Source of the DNA: Kingdonia uniflora
Taxonomy: Eukaryota > Streptophyta > Magnoliopsida > Ranunculales > Circaeasteraceae
Direction: 5' to 3'
NCBI GenBank assembly: GCA_014058105.1
Contig: JACGCM010000440.1
Coordinates: 248,001-312,000, forward strand
Length of the DNA: 64,000 nucleotides
Position numbers and translations under genes: made by a program. The notes under the pieces were generated by a model, which saw only the letters and a list, made by a program, of their open reading frames with translations, searched no databases and was not told where the DNA came from. Numbering within the stretch: position 1 is the first letter of the stretch; every line of letters starts with the position of its first letter. Of this stretch, positions 50,641 to 61,540 are shown piece after piece.

Positions 50641-52500
50641 CTAGAAAAAAAGTCAGATTCAAAATTATAAACAATTATCGAATATGACAAACAAAATAAA
50701 CAACTCATCACATAAAAATTATCTTCTAATTTATTAGTAGATGTTAAGGCAAACGCCATTACAAATTACTTCCAAGTCTAATGAAAATAATTACAATTAC
50801 AAATCACTTAGCTAAGAGTAATGCAATTACAATTAGAAGTGTTGCCCAAAATAAACAAAACACATACAAGATTACATCCAATAAAAGCATAGGTGAGATA
50901 GTTGTCTCTAATCCTAGGTCTCATAATCTCAACTTATTTATATTCATCAACTTGTTCTCCCCCTTATCCTAGGTCTCCTGCCCTAAGGCCCCCAACAAGA
51001 ACATCCTCCCATATAAATGACTTGCATTGGTTTTTGAATTGGGGATAATGATAAAAATAACGACCATTGTTATTCTTAGTGTTAGCCCTATAACGCTTCA
51101 TGTATCCAGCCCCACAAGTGCAAGGAGGTCCAACTTGTGCCATTTTTGCAAAAAGCCTAAAATAACCAAATTAACATTTAACTAACAGAGATCACCAAAT
51201 CACTAACCAAATTTTAGAAATTTGATAAATTTGTGTTTAGATAATTTTCTTCATGAGCTCAATCCATTCTTCTTGTACATTGTATCATAGATTGATTTCT
51301 AAGTAAATGCTTTATTGCAGAGCGGCAACAATCAACAAATTCATGTGCAGTTCTTTTGTTGAAGCCAAATATTTTGGCATTAGCAATTGCATATATTCTT
51401 TTTTATGAAAGTTACATTTTTTGGGCATTAAAAACTGCATTTTCTTGTTAAAGAAAACCTCATTGCAGTTTTCATCTCCAAAAGAATGTAGCTTCCACAA
51501 AAAGAGTATCATACATAATTGATAATGCATAAAAGAGTGAAGCATCAAGCATGCAACTGCTGCCCAGTGCCCACAAGCTTAGAAGTTACAAGTATTCATT
51601 TCATTCACAATTTCACATACAAGAATATACTTATATACACAACAAAAATTCATTAAAAATATACTTATATCATACAAAAGAGTAAAAATATAAAATCAGG
51701 CAAAAGATAGAGATATTACTTGAAAATTTGTTGACTGTACTTGAGACTTAAATCACTTGATTGAGATTTGAAAGTTGAGACTTAATAGAGAGATACTGAG
51801 AGTCCGAGTCTCTGAGATATCATACAATTACAAAGAGTCAAAGACTCAAAGAGATAATCATATCATACAAAAAGAAAGACTGAAAGACAGAGATAAAGAC
51901 TGGTCTTGTTGTTGAACTGAAAGCTAGTAAGCTATGATATGATGATATGAAACTGAAAGCTAGTAAGCTAGTAAAAGTAAATACAGAGAGAAAGACTGAA
52001 AGAGTAACCTGGTCGGCTGGTCCTGTTGTTGAACACTTGAACTGATGATATGAGATTGATATATTGAGAGTCTGAGACTGATCTCTAACTCCAACTCCAA
52101 ACTATGATATGAGAACTGATGAAGTGAATTAGCGAAGTGATGAACTAATGATATGAGACTGATCTCCAACTCCAAGACTGATTAATTGATGAAGTGAGTT
52201 AGTGAACTGATCTCTCTACAAAAGTGAACTGATCTCTCCACAGTCGTTGAGAGAAACTGAGACTGATCTCCAACTCCAAGACTGATGAATTGATGAAGTG
52301 AAGTGAAGTAGTGAACTGATGAGTGATGATTGATCTCTCCAGGGAAGTGAATTAGTGAACTGATCTCTCCACAGTTGAGAGAAACTGAGAGTCGAGAGAG
52401 GACTCAGAGGAGGAAATCAAGGTTTATGTCTTTGACCTTTAGGCTTTAGGTTAACTATTTATACCTGTGGCAAAAGACCAAAAAGCCTTTAAACTTAAAC
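50641..52500. other. hAT element 5' region: leader and repeats
   Basis: Upstream of the transposase start (minus strand). Between about 51900 and 52400 blocks such as GAACTGATCTCTCCACAG, GATGAATTGATGAAGTGA and CTGATCTCCAACTCCAAGACT are repeated several times, forming a degenerate array. No other coding region is recognised. Confidence 0.55.
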
Positions 52501-52702
52501 TAAATTACAGAAATAAACGGGTTAACGGGTCACCCGTGGGTCAAAATTTGAGACACTAACCCGACCTGCTTCGTTAACGTGTCTAGCGTGTCAACCCGTT
52601 TATGACCCAAACCCGCCAATGGTGAACCCAAACCCATTTATATCAGGTCGGGTTCGGGCCGTGTTATCGTGTTCGGGTTGGATTGACAGCCCTATTTAGA
52701 AG

Positions 52703-55700
52703 GCCATTGTCCCTGTATTATAAGACAATGTTGCAAGCATCTTAAGATTGGAATAACTACATGTAAAAATAATAAGACTTTCAGGGTAATACTAATGCTT
52801 TTATTTTTAGTATCATGGAGCCTTATCCTCCGAGATTAGCTGATTTTCTGACTCCTGTACCAGCCACATCTAAATCCCCGGGAGCTTTATAAGCAAGGAT
52901 AACAATCGGCATTGACAATGAATATTTGAAAACAAAATTTTGATAGTTTAAATTTGTAGAGGCAAGGAGGGCCCACCAAATAAAACAACAAATGGTAGGT
53001 GTCCCTAAAGTTTTATTTTTAAAGATGGTCTATCTCTCAAAGTTTAGTAAATAAATAAATCATATTTCTGCTCTCACACATGTCATCACAAAATCTACAA
53101 CTATTATTACAACTTGAACCCGGAGACCAATATTGAAGTATTAGAAGAACATTGGAGGCAAGTTATATCTCTCCGAGATGCCAACATTTCAATTAGCAAC
53201 ATCAATGGTTGAACCCAGAGACAAATATTGAAGTATTAGAAGGACATTGAAGCCAAACTATATCTCTTTGAGATGCCAACATATCAATTATGCAACATCA
53301 ATGGTTGTTGGGTTGCAATTTCTTTTTCACCATTGCCGCCAAACCAATGATGATATCTAATGATAATGTCGTAATGGGTGCAACGACAAATACTAGTAAG
53401 TAATCGAAGAAGGAAGAAGAACAAGAACTATTACAGAGGAGGGGATCAATGAGGCAAAGACCATGGTGGGCAACATGCACAAGAGATCCAAAAAATAATT
53501 ACTTGGGTTGGAACATTTGCCGCTAAAGCTAATGATAAAGCCGATATTGAGTTTCGTTGAGCCAAGGGTTAAGCCTAATTTCCCATTTCATTGATTATGA
53601 CATATTGAATAAAAACTTTGAAAGCCAAGCGTAAGAAAGAGTTTAATTCATTTATATTTTCACTGTGGGGCCCTCACCTTGCCTCTCATTTTTTTTTTAA
53701 CTTTTTGTATCTCCTTGTAGTTACAAAAATATCTCCTTGCTTATAAAGCTCCCCCTAAATTCCTATGCATCAAGTCTGATTCTTGAGCCGCAAGTCCCCA
53801 CCACTTTTTAAAACCGCACAGGTTCTATGTGCACATTTTACATTATATTACAGTAGTGTGTCTAAATGTTTGCCAACAACTGAATTATAGCGAACACAAT
53901 TTAAAGTCTTTTGATAAAGTTATATTGGAAAATTAAAAAAAACGTAAAAGTATGATTTGGTTAGATAATGGAGATGATTATCTAGATTCTATTGGCACGG
54001 TGGTTTGAACAACTTTAAGTTGTAATCTTAATCTTCTGACCTAACAAACAGGTAATTTAAAAAATAAGACTATTATTGAGAGGTCTCATATTATAATCAG
54101 TAGCAGCAACAACAACATTAAGTTTTGAGAATCACGATATCTCCAGATATTGTTTTTCTCTTTTCCCTATATGTTTGCTGAATTTATGTCGGGGACGGAA
54201 AATTTTGAGTCTAATGATAAGAATTTTTTTGTAAATAGATTCATATATGAGGGGGAAAGCTAAGATATCCCAGTAATCTGCATTTGCCAAATCACCTGAA
54301 ACCTTTTCGTTTGGAAATATTTTCATTGTGTCTTATGCACAGAGAAATAATATGGCAAGAAAGAACCAACACGCCTTACTGGCTTATTCCATAGCGAAAA
54401 AATTCAAGACACATTTGTTATGCTCTACATTTGCTAATTGCAATTGAGTTGATGATTTACTTTTTAAGCAACATCTGGAGTCAAATCATTAAAGAGAAAA
54501 ACCACATTCAAGGAAACAAACTAAAAATTAAATTGCTTAAAGTCATTTTCGGGCAGCTGAGTTTTTGGAGAAACAATGACCATATATGCACGCATGACTT
54601 GTTTTGAAAGAGTTCAAAGACTCGGTTGGTCAAACATAAAAGACTAGAGTCAAGGGATGAAATCCTAATATTTTTTCAAAAACAGAGTTTTCTTTAAAAA
54701 CTCCCTGTACGTATCAAAATTTGGCAATTACAATGTGCCCATGTTCATATCAAATATATTAACAGAGACCCACCACCTTCTCCCTGTTCTCCTTTTGGTC
54801 CAACTTTTCTTTCTTTTTTCTTTTGGGTTTCTTTCAGGTTCAATTAGTTTTGGGCACCACCATTGAGAGGTTAGAATTCTCTTTCTTGTGATATATTTTG
54901 ATTCTAATTATAATAGTGTTTGTGAAGTGGGATTCTGGGTCTTAGTGATATGATCCTATAAGTTATGTTTAATTTCATGCAAGCACAATTGGGTTTTAGT
55001 TTTAAGTCATTTACTTCGAGAAAAATTGTTGGAACTCTTGGTATATTAGAGGAATTCATTGTTTGATGTTCATGGAGTGTAGGGTCAATGGTTTGATCTT
55101 GTTTTGATTTGTTAATCATTAACTGGAATTAGTTGCTTTTTGTTCCGTGATTGAACATTTTTCGTAGAATTCTATCTGCTTAGAGTCAATTGTCTCTAGA
55201 ACCATCTTCTGGAGACACTTCTCATGACATTCGTGTCCCTAGAATTACCTGCCTTCTAAAAAACAGCTGTGAGTGTGAGTGCTTACTTGTGTTCGCAAAA
55301 AAACAGCTGCTTCTTTTGCCTAATTCGACAAAGTGTATTAGAGTGGGTCGATTCAGGACAATACATTGTGAGCAGTACGACACAGTGTCACGCCCCAAAT
55401 TTACAATTATATTTATTTTAAGGAAAAAGATCATAAATTGGTGTGTGAAATAGGAACAAGTCCCAATACATCTATCAAGATGTCAGATCATAATATCAAA
55501 AGTAAACGCCAGGTGTCTCTACTGCATACTTGTTATACTTAAAGCCAATTTTTTTAGAAAGTGAATACTGAATACTAACTACATATACTACTAGATATAA
55601 TAGGAAGGCATACTAGGAAGGGCAGATCATTGTACTCTGAAGCTGATTAATTTGGAACTAAATTTCTTAGTAGTGGAGACTGGAGAATACCAAGCGATTA

Positions 55701-55818
55701 GATCAAATGCTATGGCATATCTTATGAATACGGCTGAAGGCCTTGAGAAACTGAACAAGACAACTACGACTAGTGACAATTGTGCATTGAGTTGTATGTT
55801 ACAAGGACAAGATCTCTA
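52703..55818. other. Intergenic, no gene seen
   Basis: AT-rich DNA between the hAT element and the second TRIM. The one clear structure is a tandem duplication of about 95 bp (about 53115-53208 and 53209-53305) sharing ATATTGAAGTATTAGAAG, GAGATGCCAACAT and AACATCAATGGT. Pyrimidine-rich sequence at 54770-54840 could be an untranslated leader, but no coding exon follows. Confidence 0.45.
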
Positions 55819-55823
55819 GGAGG

Positions 55824-57679
55824 TGTAGAAATAAGAGGGGAGGAAAATATTGATATTCCAATATTCTAATTATTACAAGCTTTACTGCTCTTTATATAAC
55901 AGAGGGTCACTAAACGACTTCTATTACTAACCAATGTGGGACTAACACTCCCCCTCACGTTGATACGAACATGCTCATATTAAGGTGGATAATAATAAGA
56001 GAACAAATAGATAGTCCCTCATAAAGATACAATCACTTCCTCACTAATAAAAAATTGAACCTCCCCCTGATAAACCTTCTTCCAGTATTTCCTTTTGCAG
56101 CAGCAGAAATATTTCAAAACTTTACACATCACCCATGAAATTGGTGGTAGTAATATCCGACATGCCATTTTTCTTACACGTGGTTTTGTAACTAAAAGTT
56201 GTAAAATCGGCAGCAGCTACCGACTTGCCCATTTTCTCACGTAAGGATAATATGAATATCTTGAATAAATACTGAGAAAATAGAGACACTCAGGTAAAAA
56301 TAAAAAGACCATAAAAAAGAGGATCAGTCGAGGAAGAGAGAATCACTAGTGGTAGAGATGATCACTCGAGAGAGGGAAATAAAAAAAACTCAAATATTAG
56401 ATAATCACTTGAGGAATAGAGACCGTGGTAGAAGGAAGTCAACATATTCACCCAGTTCACAGAAGAAATCGCAGCTCGCAATAAAATATGATAGAAAAGA
56501 TCACATCCAGTGGCGGAGCCAGGGGTGTTCCAGGAGGGTCACCTGAACCCCCTGGCTGTCATGAACCCACATTGAGGTAGCGCTTTGCCGGAAGAAAAAA
56601 AGTTCACTTAGTAAATCTTTGTATAGATTTGAGCCCCCTGGAATTTATAACATAAATAACTTGTAGCTTAAATGGTTCTTTCTTGTTATTGCAACTTGGG
56701 AAGACAGGGGTTCAAGCCATGTTTTCAACATACTTTTTGCTTATATTTCTTATAAACTTAAAAAAAAAATCTTTAGAGGCTTAACCCCATTTTTGAAACC
56801 CCTGAAAGACAATCCTGGCTCCGCCCCTGATCACATCTAGTAATAGGAATATAGACCTCAAACCACATTAGCGATGAAAGAAGTAAAAAAATCATAGTGA
56901 TTCAAAGAGAAATCACTTGAGAAAGCGCTAAAAATCACCGAGGCTTGTCAATTCTTTCTTAAAAAAACCTCAATATTTGAACTACAACTTGCGAACTAGG
57001 CAGAAAAGAAATGAGATAATCACTAGAGGAAAAGAGAAAATTACTCTAGGAAATAAAAATTGCTCGAGGAGTGATGAATCACTCGAGGAAAAGAAGCATC
57101 TCATGATCGTAGTGGAAGGTAGTTAATGCCTTTATCCGATTCAAAGAGAGAAATCGCATCTTGCGACAGTTACAAAAAAATTACCTTTTACGAAAAACAA
57201 GAGATAATCAAGTCCATAATTAATATATAGAGAGAGTCTAATTAGTCAATCAGGTTAAACTAAGTTGATAGGGGAAATGAAAGCGAAAAAAAAAAATAAT
57301 GTTAGGTTGACTTTAAACGGCACGGCCGTCATTGTGAAGCGAAATAACGTTATGGTTTTGCTGAATAAGGAAAAATCCAAAAGCTGGAAAGATTAGAAAA
57401 AAAAAGAAAAAAAAGAAAAGACAACATACTTTAGTTGTTCGATAACGACAAAGGCCGTCGCCGACGGAAGCGTAAAACCCTTAAGTAGTCTACAAGATCG
57501 AATAGGCTCTGAAACCATGTAGAAATTAGAAGGAGAGGAAAATATTGATATTTCAAGATTCTAATTATTACAAACTTTACTGCTCTTTATATAGTAGGGG
57601 GTCACTAAACTACTTCTATTACTAGCCAATGTGGGACTAAAGGAGAAGTATATGTGTAGACACACTATATACTCCAACA
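55824..57679 (-). mobile_element. Second TRIM of the same family, with a nested hAT MITE
   Basis: The LTRs at 55824-55947 (internally shortened) and 57518-57679 start TGTAGAAAT on the + strand. The longer one ends CTCCAACA. Perfect 5-bp target duplications GGAGG lie at 55819-55823 and 57680-57684. As in the first TRIM, the minus-strand 5' LTR is followed by a primer site (TGGTTTCAGAGC, one change from the tRNA-Met type) and the other LTR by a purine tract (GTGAGGGGGAG complement). Without the MITE it is about 1.5 kb and has no coding region. Confidence 0.9.
56508..56829. mobile_element. hAT MITE with a tRNA-like core, nested in the TRIM
   Basis: This 322-bp element has ends CAGTGGCGGAGCCAGG and (inverted) CAGGGGCGGAGCCAGG. 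A perfect 8-bp target duplication ATCACATC occurs at 56500-56507 and 56830-56837. Box A-like TAGCTTAAATGG (56664-56675) and box B-like GGTTCAAGCCA (56709-56719) start 45 bp apart, each with one mismatch to consensus. It belongs to the same broad family as the MITE at 27853. Confidence 0.88.
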
Positions 57680-57964
57680 GGAGGTTGTAAGCGGTAGTAA
57701 GAGTACTACAACTAAAAAGTAGTCGACAACTACTAGACGTTAACAAGATGGTCCAATCGACGAAGAAAAATGGGACGTTGAAGCATCCTTAGTCAGAACT
57801 GAGGAGGTTTTTAATACTCAAGAATCTAATTGTTCTTAGGCAACTAATAACTTAGAATAATTCGAAGAATTAGCTTTGAGAACGATACCAAGCTCTACAA
57901 TGATTAACTATAACGAGGACTGAACTTTGACTTTGGATGCTTTAATCACATGACCAGAGATATG

Positions 57965-58092
57965 GAGAAATTGCAAAAGACGTTCAAGTACAAAGGATGT
58001 CGAGTTTGTTATAGCCAAGCTACAAATGATGTCGAGAAATTGCAGAAGACGTTCAAGTACAAAAGATGTCGAGTTTGTTATAGCCAAGCTAC
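57965..58092 (+). repeat. 69-bp tandem duplication
   Basis: Two copies of a 59-bp block (57965-58023 and 58034-58092) beginning GAGAAATTGCARAAGACG and ending GTTATAGCCAAGCTAC differ at about two bases. They lie just left of Copia remnants and may be part of them. Confidence 0.85.
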
Positions 58093-58099
58093 TCAAAAT

Positions 58100-59280
58100 T
58101 ACCAATTAGTCCTAAAGTAAAAGTTACCAACTACTTTATTGGTAAGGATGTACTTCACCCTCACTTTAGTCTTAATAAGTAAAACTCCAGGACGTTTACC
58201 ATGTGCCTGGGGTGAAGAAGAATTTATTATCTGTAACACGATTCATGGCATCACGTAACTGTCTTGTTCGTTCATTAAAATTTTAAGGTTTATTTTAGCC
58301 TTACGGCATTAGGTACATTATGGGTGAAAGATACAGTGTATATATGTCTTGTTAGGATAATCATCTTGTGTGAATAATCCACAATCTATAGAAGAAAGAT
58401 AATCGAATATAAAAGAAGAACAAATAATGATAATTCGAGGAAATCTTCCTCTAGGGTTTTCTCTTTATTGCTCAAAAATTTATTACAATCTAGAGAGGCT
58501 TGATTTCTCCTTTTAGGGTTATAATGCCTATTTATAGAGTGGAGTTAGAATCCTACTGTTGGTGGGCAAAACCCTACCGAATTAGGTTTTTGCTATGCAA
58601 AATACCTAAACTAGGCCTAAGGGAAATACATGGATCCAGGCCCAAAAGTATGTCAGACGTAGTGCAAAATATCACATCACCAAAATTCCTTATGCCTTAT
58701 CTGCGCCGAAATACGGAACCAAAATAAGGGGTGTAGATCCTCCTGGATTGGTGAAAAAGACTCCTAAACGATTCAAAGGACTTGTGGCATTCACGACTAG
58801 GACATACCGGCTACCATAATCTAAAGGTAATGATAGATTAATCAATGTTAAGAGGGCTTCCTCAATCAGAAGTCCGTATATACGTCATATATGCAGGGTG
58901 ACAATATCGAAAGCTCACAACTGCCATATAAAGTATCAAAATTTAAGCGAAAGAGCTATTGGTGCTAATCCACTCAGATGTCCTTGGTTGAGTTAAACAA
59001 GATTCAGCTATTAGAATGAGGTACATACTGACCTTCTTGATGACTACTAAAGTTACGTATGAGTTTATTTTCTCAAAGAGAATGCCAGAAGTTCTTCCGG
59101 AGTTCAAGGAAAATATAGAATGTAAAGTGAGTCGTAAATCTGTTTTTAAACAGATGATGGGGAGAATATGAATCTAGATCTAAAATTCGACATCAATTAT
59201 CATGTACGAGAAACCCGGAACAAGAACAAAACGGGGTGGCAGAAAGAAAAAACTGACTTCTTGGTGAGGTTTTTCGGAGT
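58100..59280 (+). pseudogene. Copia polyprotein remnants, split by a probable LTR
   Basis: At 58188-58250 the frame reads QDVYHVPGVKKNLLSVTRF, the segment after the Copia protease. At about 59010-59075 integrase text appears (IRMRYILTFL, then VYFLKE-like), and at 59215-59253 PEQEQNGVAERKN. The 58330-58800 stretch between them is not Copia coding. It has a minus-strand TATA-like CTATAAATAGG near 58530 and looks like an LTR inserted in reverse, but I could not fix its ends. Confidence 0.65.
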
Positions 59281-59744
59281 ATGTTAAATGCTAAGAATGT
59301 GCCAAATATTTTTTGCTAGAGTGCATGAAAGCGGCAACCTGAATATTCAATTGGCTTCCTCAACCGAAGCTTGGATTTATCTCTCCCTTTGACGCAAACA
59401 ATTTGTGTTAGTTGTAATTCTCCCTTGAGTGCTTGTACAAGTACTTATTTGTAGTACTCCCTTTCCTTGTTTAGTTGTTTTCTCTCTTCCCTAGTGTGAG
59501 TGTGAGTGTTTATTTCAGTTCATCAAGAAGGGCTCGCTTCTTTGCCTAAGTCTGCAGTATGATCATACAATTGCATATTAAAGAATTTTGAGAATTGAGG
59601 AAGTATATATGCATTATGAGTAACACATTCGATCTTTTTGAAATAAGTCTGTGGTAACATTTTTTCTTTTTATGTATGTACAATCAGACTCAATTTCGAT
59701 AAAGAAACTTGGAGATAACAGTCTGTTACACTTCTGTTGTGAAA

Positions 59745-60374
59745 ATGGGATCGGAAGGGCCTTCAGTGGTAAAGGTTTATGTGACAGGATTTAAAAAATT
59801 CCACGGAGTTGCGGAGAATCCAACTGAGACTATTGTTAGTAATCTTAAACAGTTCTTGCAGAAGAATGGTCTCCCAAAAGGCTTGAATCTCGAGAGTTGC
59901 AATGTTCTCGAGGCTGCCGGACAGGGGGGACTTAGTCCTCTCTATCAGGTAATGGAGTCAAGTGTTACCAAGCCAGACTCCAATCCAGGGCACGTAATTT
60001 TGGTAAGTATATGCATTTTTGCTTATATTGTTTTTTCAATTACAAATGATGTTGGCTCTTTTGGATCTTAACTTGAAATATTCATATTTGTGCTAACACC
60101 ATGGTTTGTTCTTTTGTTATGCAATCTATTGTCAGCTTCATTTTGGCGTTAATAGTGGTGCGACGAGGTTTGCAATTGAGTATCAAGCTGTCAATGAAGC
60201 TACTTTCCGTTGTCCTGATGAGCTAGGATGGAAACCTCAGGTTATTATAGTACACAATCTAGTTGTATTGTAATTTCAGGTGATTAACCTTCAAGTTGCT
60301 TACTATTTGTGCCATTTTATTTTCAGAAAATCCCTATTGTTCCTGCAGATGGCGGCATACAAAAAATACGAAAG
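59745..60374 (+). CDS. Pyroglutamyl-peptidase I-like (peptidase C15), first three exons
   Basis: Exons 59745-60002, 60136-60240 and 60327-60374 join in phase and give 137 residues starting MGSEGPSVVKVYVTGFKK. The N-terminus, the LHFGVNSGATRFAIEYQAVN segment and KIPIVPADGGIQKIRK match plant pyrrolidone-carboxylate peptidases, cytosolic cysteine peptidases that remove N-terminal pyroglutamate. Family members are about 215-220 residues. The second half, including the catalytic Cys and His, is missing here. A donor (AAG|GTATAT) follows exon 3, and no later exon is visible before a Copia insertion at 61541, so the remaining exons may lie beyond the window. The ATG at 59745 is used; an upstream in-frame codon at 59709 is not ATG. 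Confidence 0.82.
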
Positions 60375-61540
60375 GTATATAAAATCCTCACAACTCTGTA
60401 TTTGTTATCCGTACTTTGTAACAAACTATTATACTTTATTAGGTAATTCGCAGATTCTGTTATAGATTTTTTTCTAATGAATTTGATTTTCAATTTACAA
60501 AAGAATCCATGCTGACAATTTATAAAACTGGGATCTTGCAAATTTCAATTCATGTATGCTGTATGATATAGTATGCCATGTTTAAATATAAGATTTTCCA
60601 AAGGTTCTTCAGTTCCTATTGTGACAGCCTGTGATCAAGTCAGAACTTGATCTATGATTATTTAATAGAAGCATTAAGGACCTTTACAAATAATATTGTG
60701 AAGGTATCATTGTGCAGTTTAAGGAGCAGGATACCTGGTGCTTGTAGACTCATAGTCTTAGTGGGAGCGTCTCATCTCTCTGTATCTTCACGATGAGAGA
60801 GGGTTACTTCCACTTATAACTATAAGCACCATTGTCAGACAGGATTTAAGTAAATTCTTTGACAACAAACGGTTTGGACTCCTCAATAAACACGGGTCAC
60901 AGCAATACTTATTTCTTCCAAGCTCAACAATTTCTTTGAACAGATTTCGGAATCTGCAAGGACTGAAAGTCTGGAACTGTCTTTGAAATAACAATCATTT
61001 CTAATAAAAGGATAAACTTCCACAGGAAGTGCATGATAACCATTAGACCTACAGTGTTTAAGCCATGAAAAAGAGCCAAAAGCTCTCAGAGTTAGAACCA
61101 TAGCCTAGTATATCTGCACACCCGGAAAAAGAAAGAGCCATGATGATCCTGATAACACTCCCAGCTCCGCTTGGTAACACCGGAAATGTATGTGATCGTA
61201 TAGATTTTCGGTGATGTGGGCATTTTCTGACCATTAAATTAACTGTGTTTTTCCCTCATACATGAATCTAATGTTTAGCATATGTCTAAATCACCGGAGA
61301 TCTCTCCGATCACATACATTTCTTGTGAGGGCCTTGGTCCTGGGCTACTAAGGGATGGACCATCTGTAATTTAACTTCAAGTAACGCACAAGAGGTTTTA
61401 TTCATCTTTCGATCTTCACTTGCTTATCTTTGATAAATGTAGGCGTCAGTCTAAGAACGAACCTGAACTGAGAACTTCTCCATGAAAGAGCATTGACTTT
61501 GGACCTATGACTTTAAACCATACCTTTGAGATGATGATAT
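60375..61540 (+). other. Intron of the C15 peptidase gene, no exon seen
   Basis: Intronic DNA between exon 3 and the Copia element. I searched all + frames for the expected continuation (the TSLP-, CNY- and H-containing segments) and found none. It contains an inverted-repeat element at 61184-61321. Confidence 0.55.
61184..61321. mobile_element. 138-bp hairpin element (MITE-like)
   Basis: The left arm (about 61184-61216) and right arm (about 61288-61321) are inverted repeats of about 33 bp. Both arms contain AAATGTATGTGATCG at the outer end and CGGTGAT at the inner end, with four or so mismatches. The loop is about 70 bp. No clear target duplication, so the class is uncertain. Confidence 0.65.

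Larger units (their letters stand above)
45873..52694 (-). mobile_element. hAT transposon with both ends and a decayed transposase gene
   Basis: A 6.8-kb element with inverted ends TAGGGCTGTCAAT and ATTGACAGCCCTA. Flanks GTCAGAAG (45865-45872) and TTTAGAAG (52695-52702) agree at 6 of 8 bases, fitting an old 8-bp hAT duplication. Sub-terminal regions carry many GACCCGACCC or GGTCGGGT motifs (45895-46030 and 52515-52680), probable transposase-binding sites. The transposase gene runs on the minus strand. It starts about 790 bp beyond the DRM3 stop. Confidence 0.9.
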
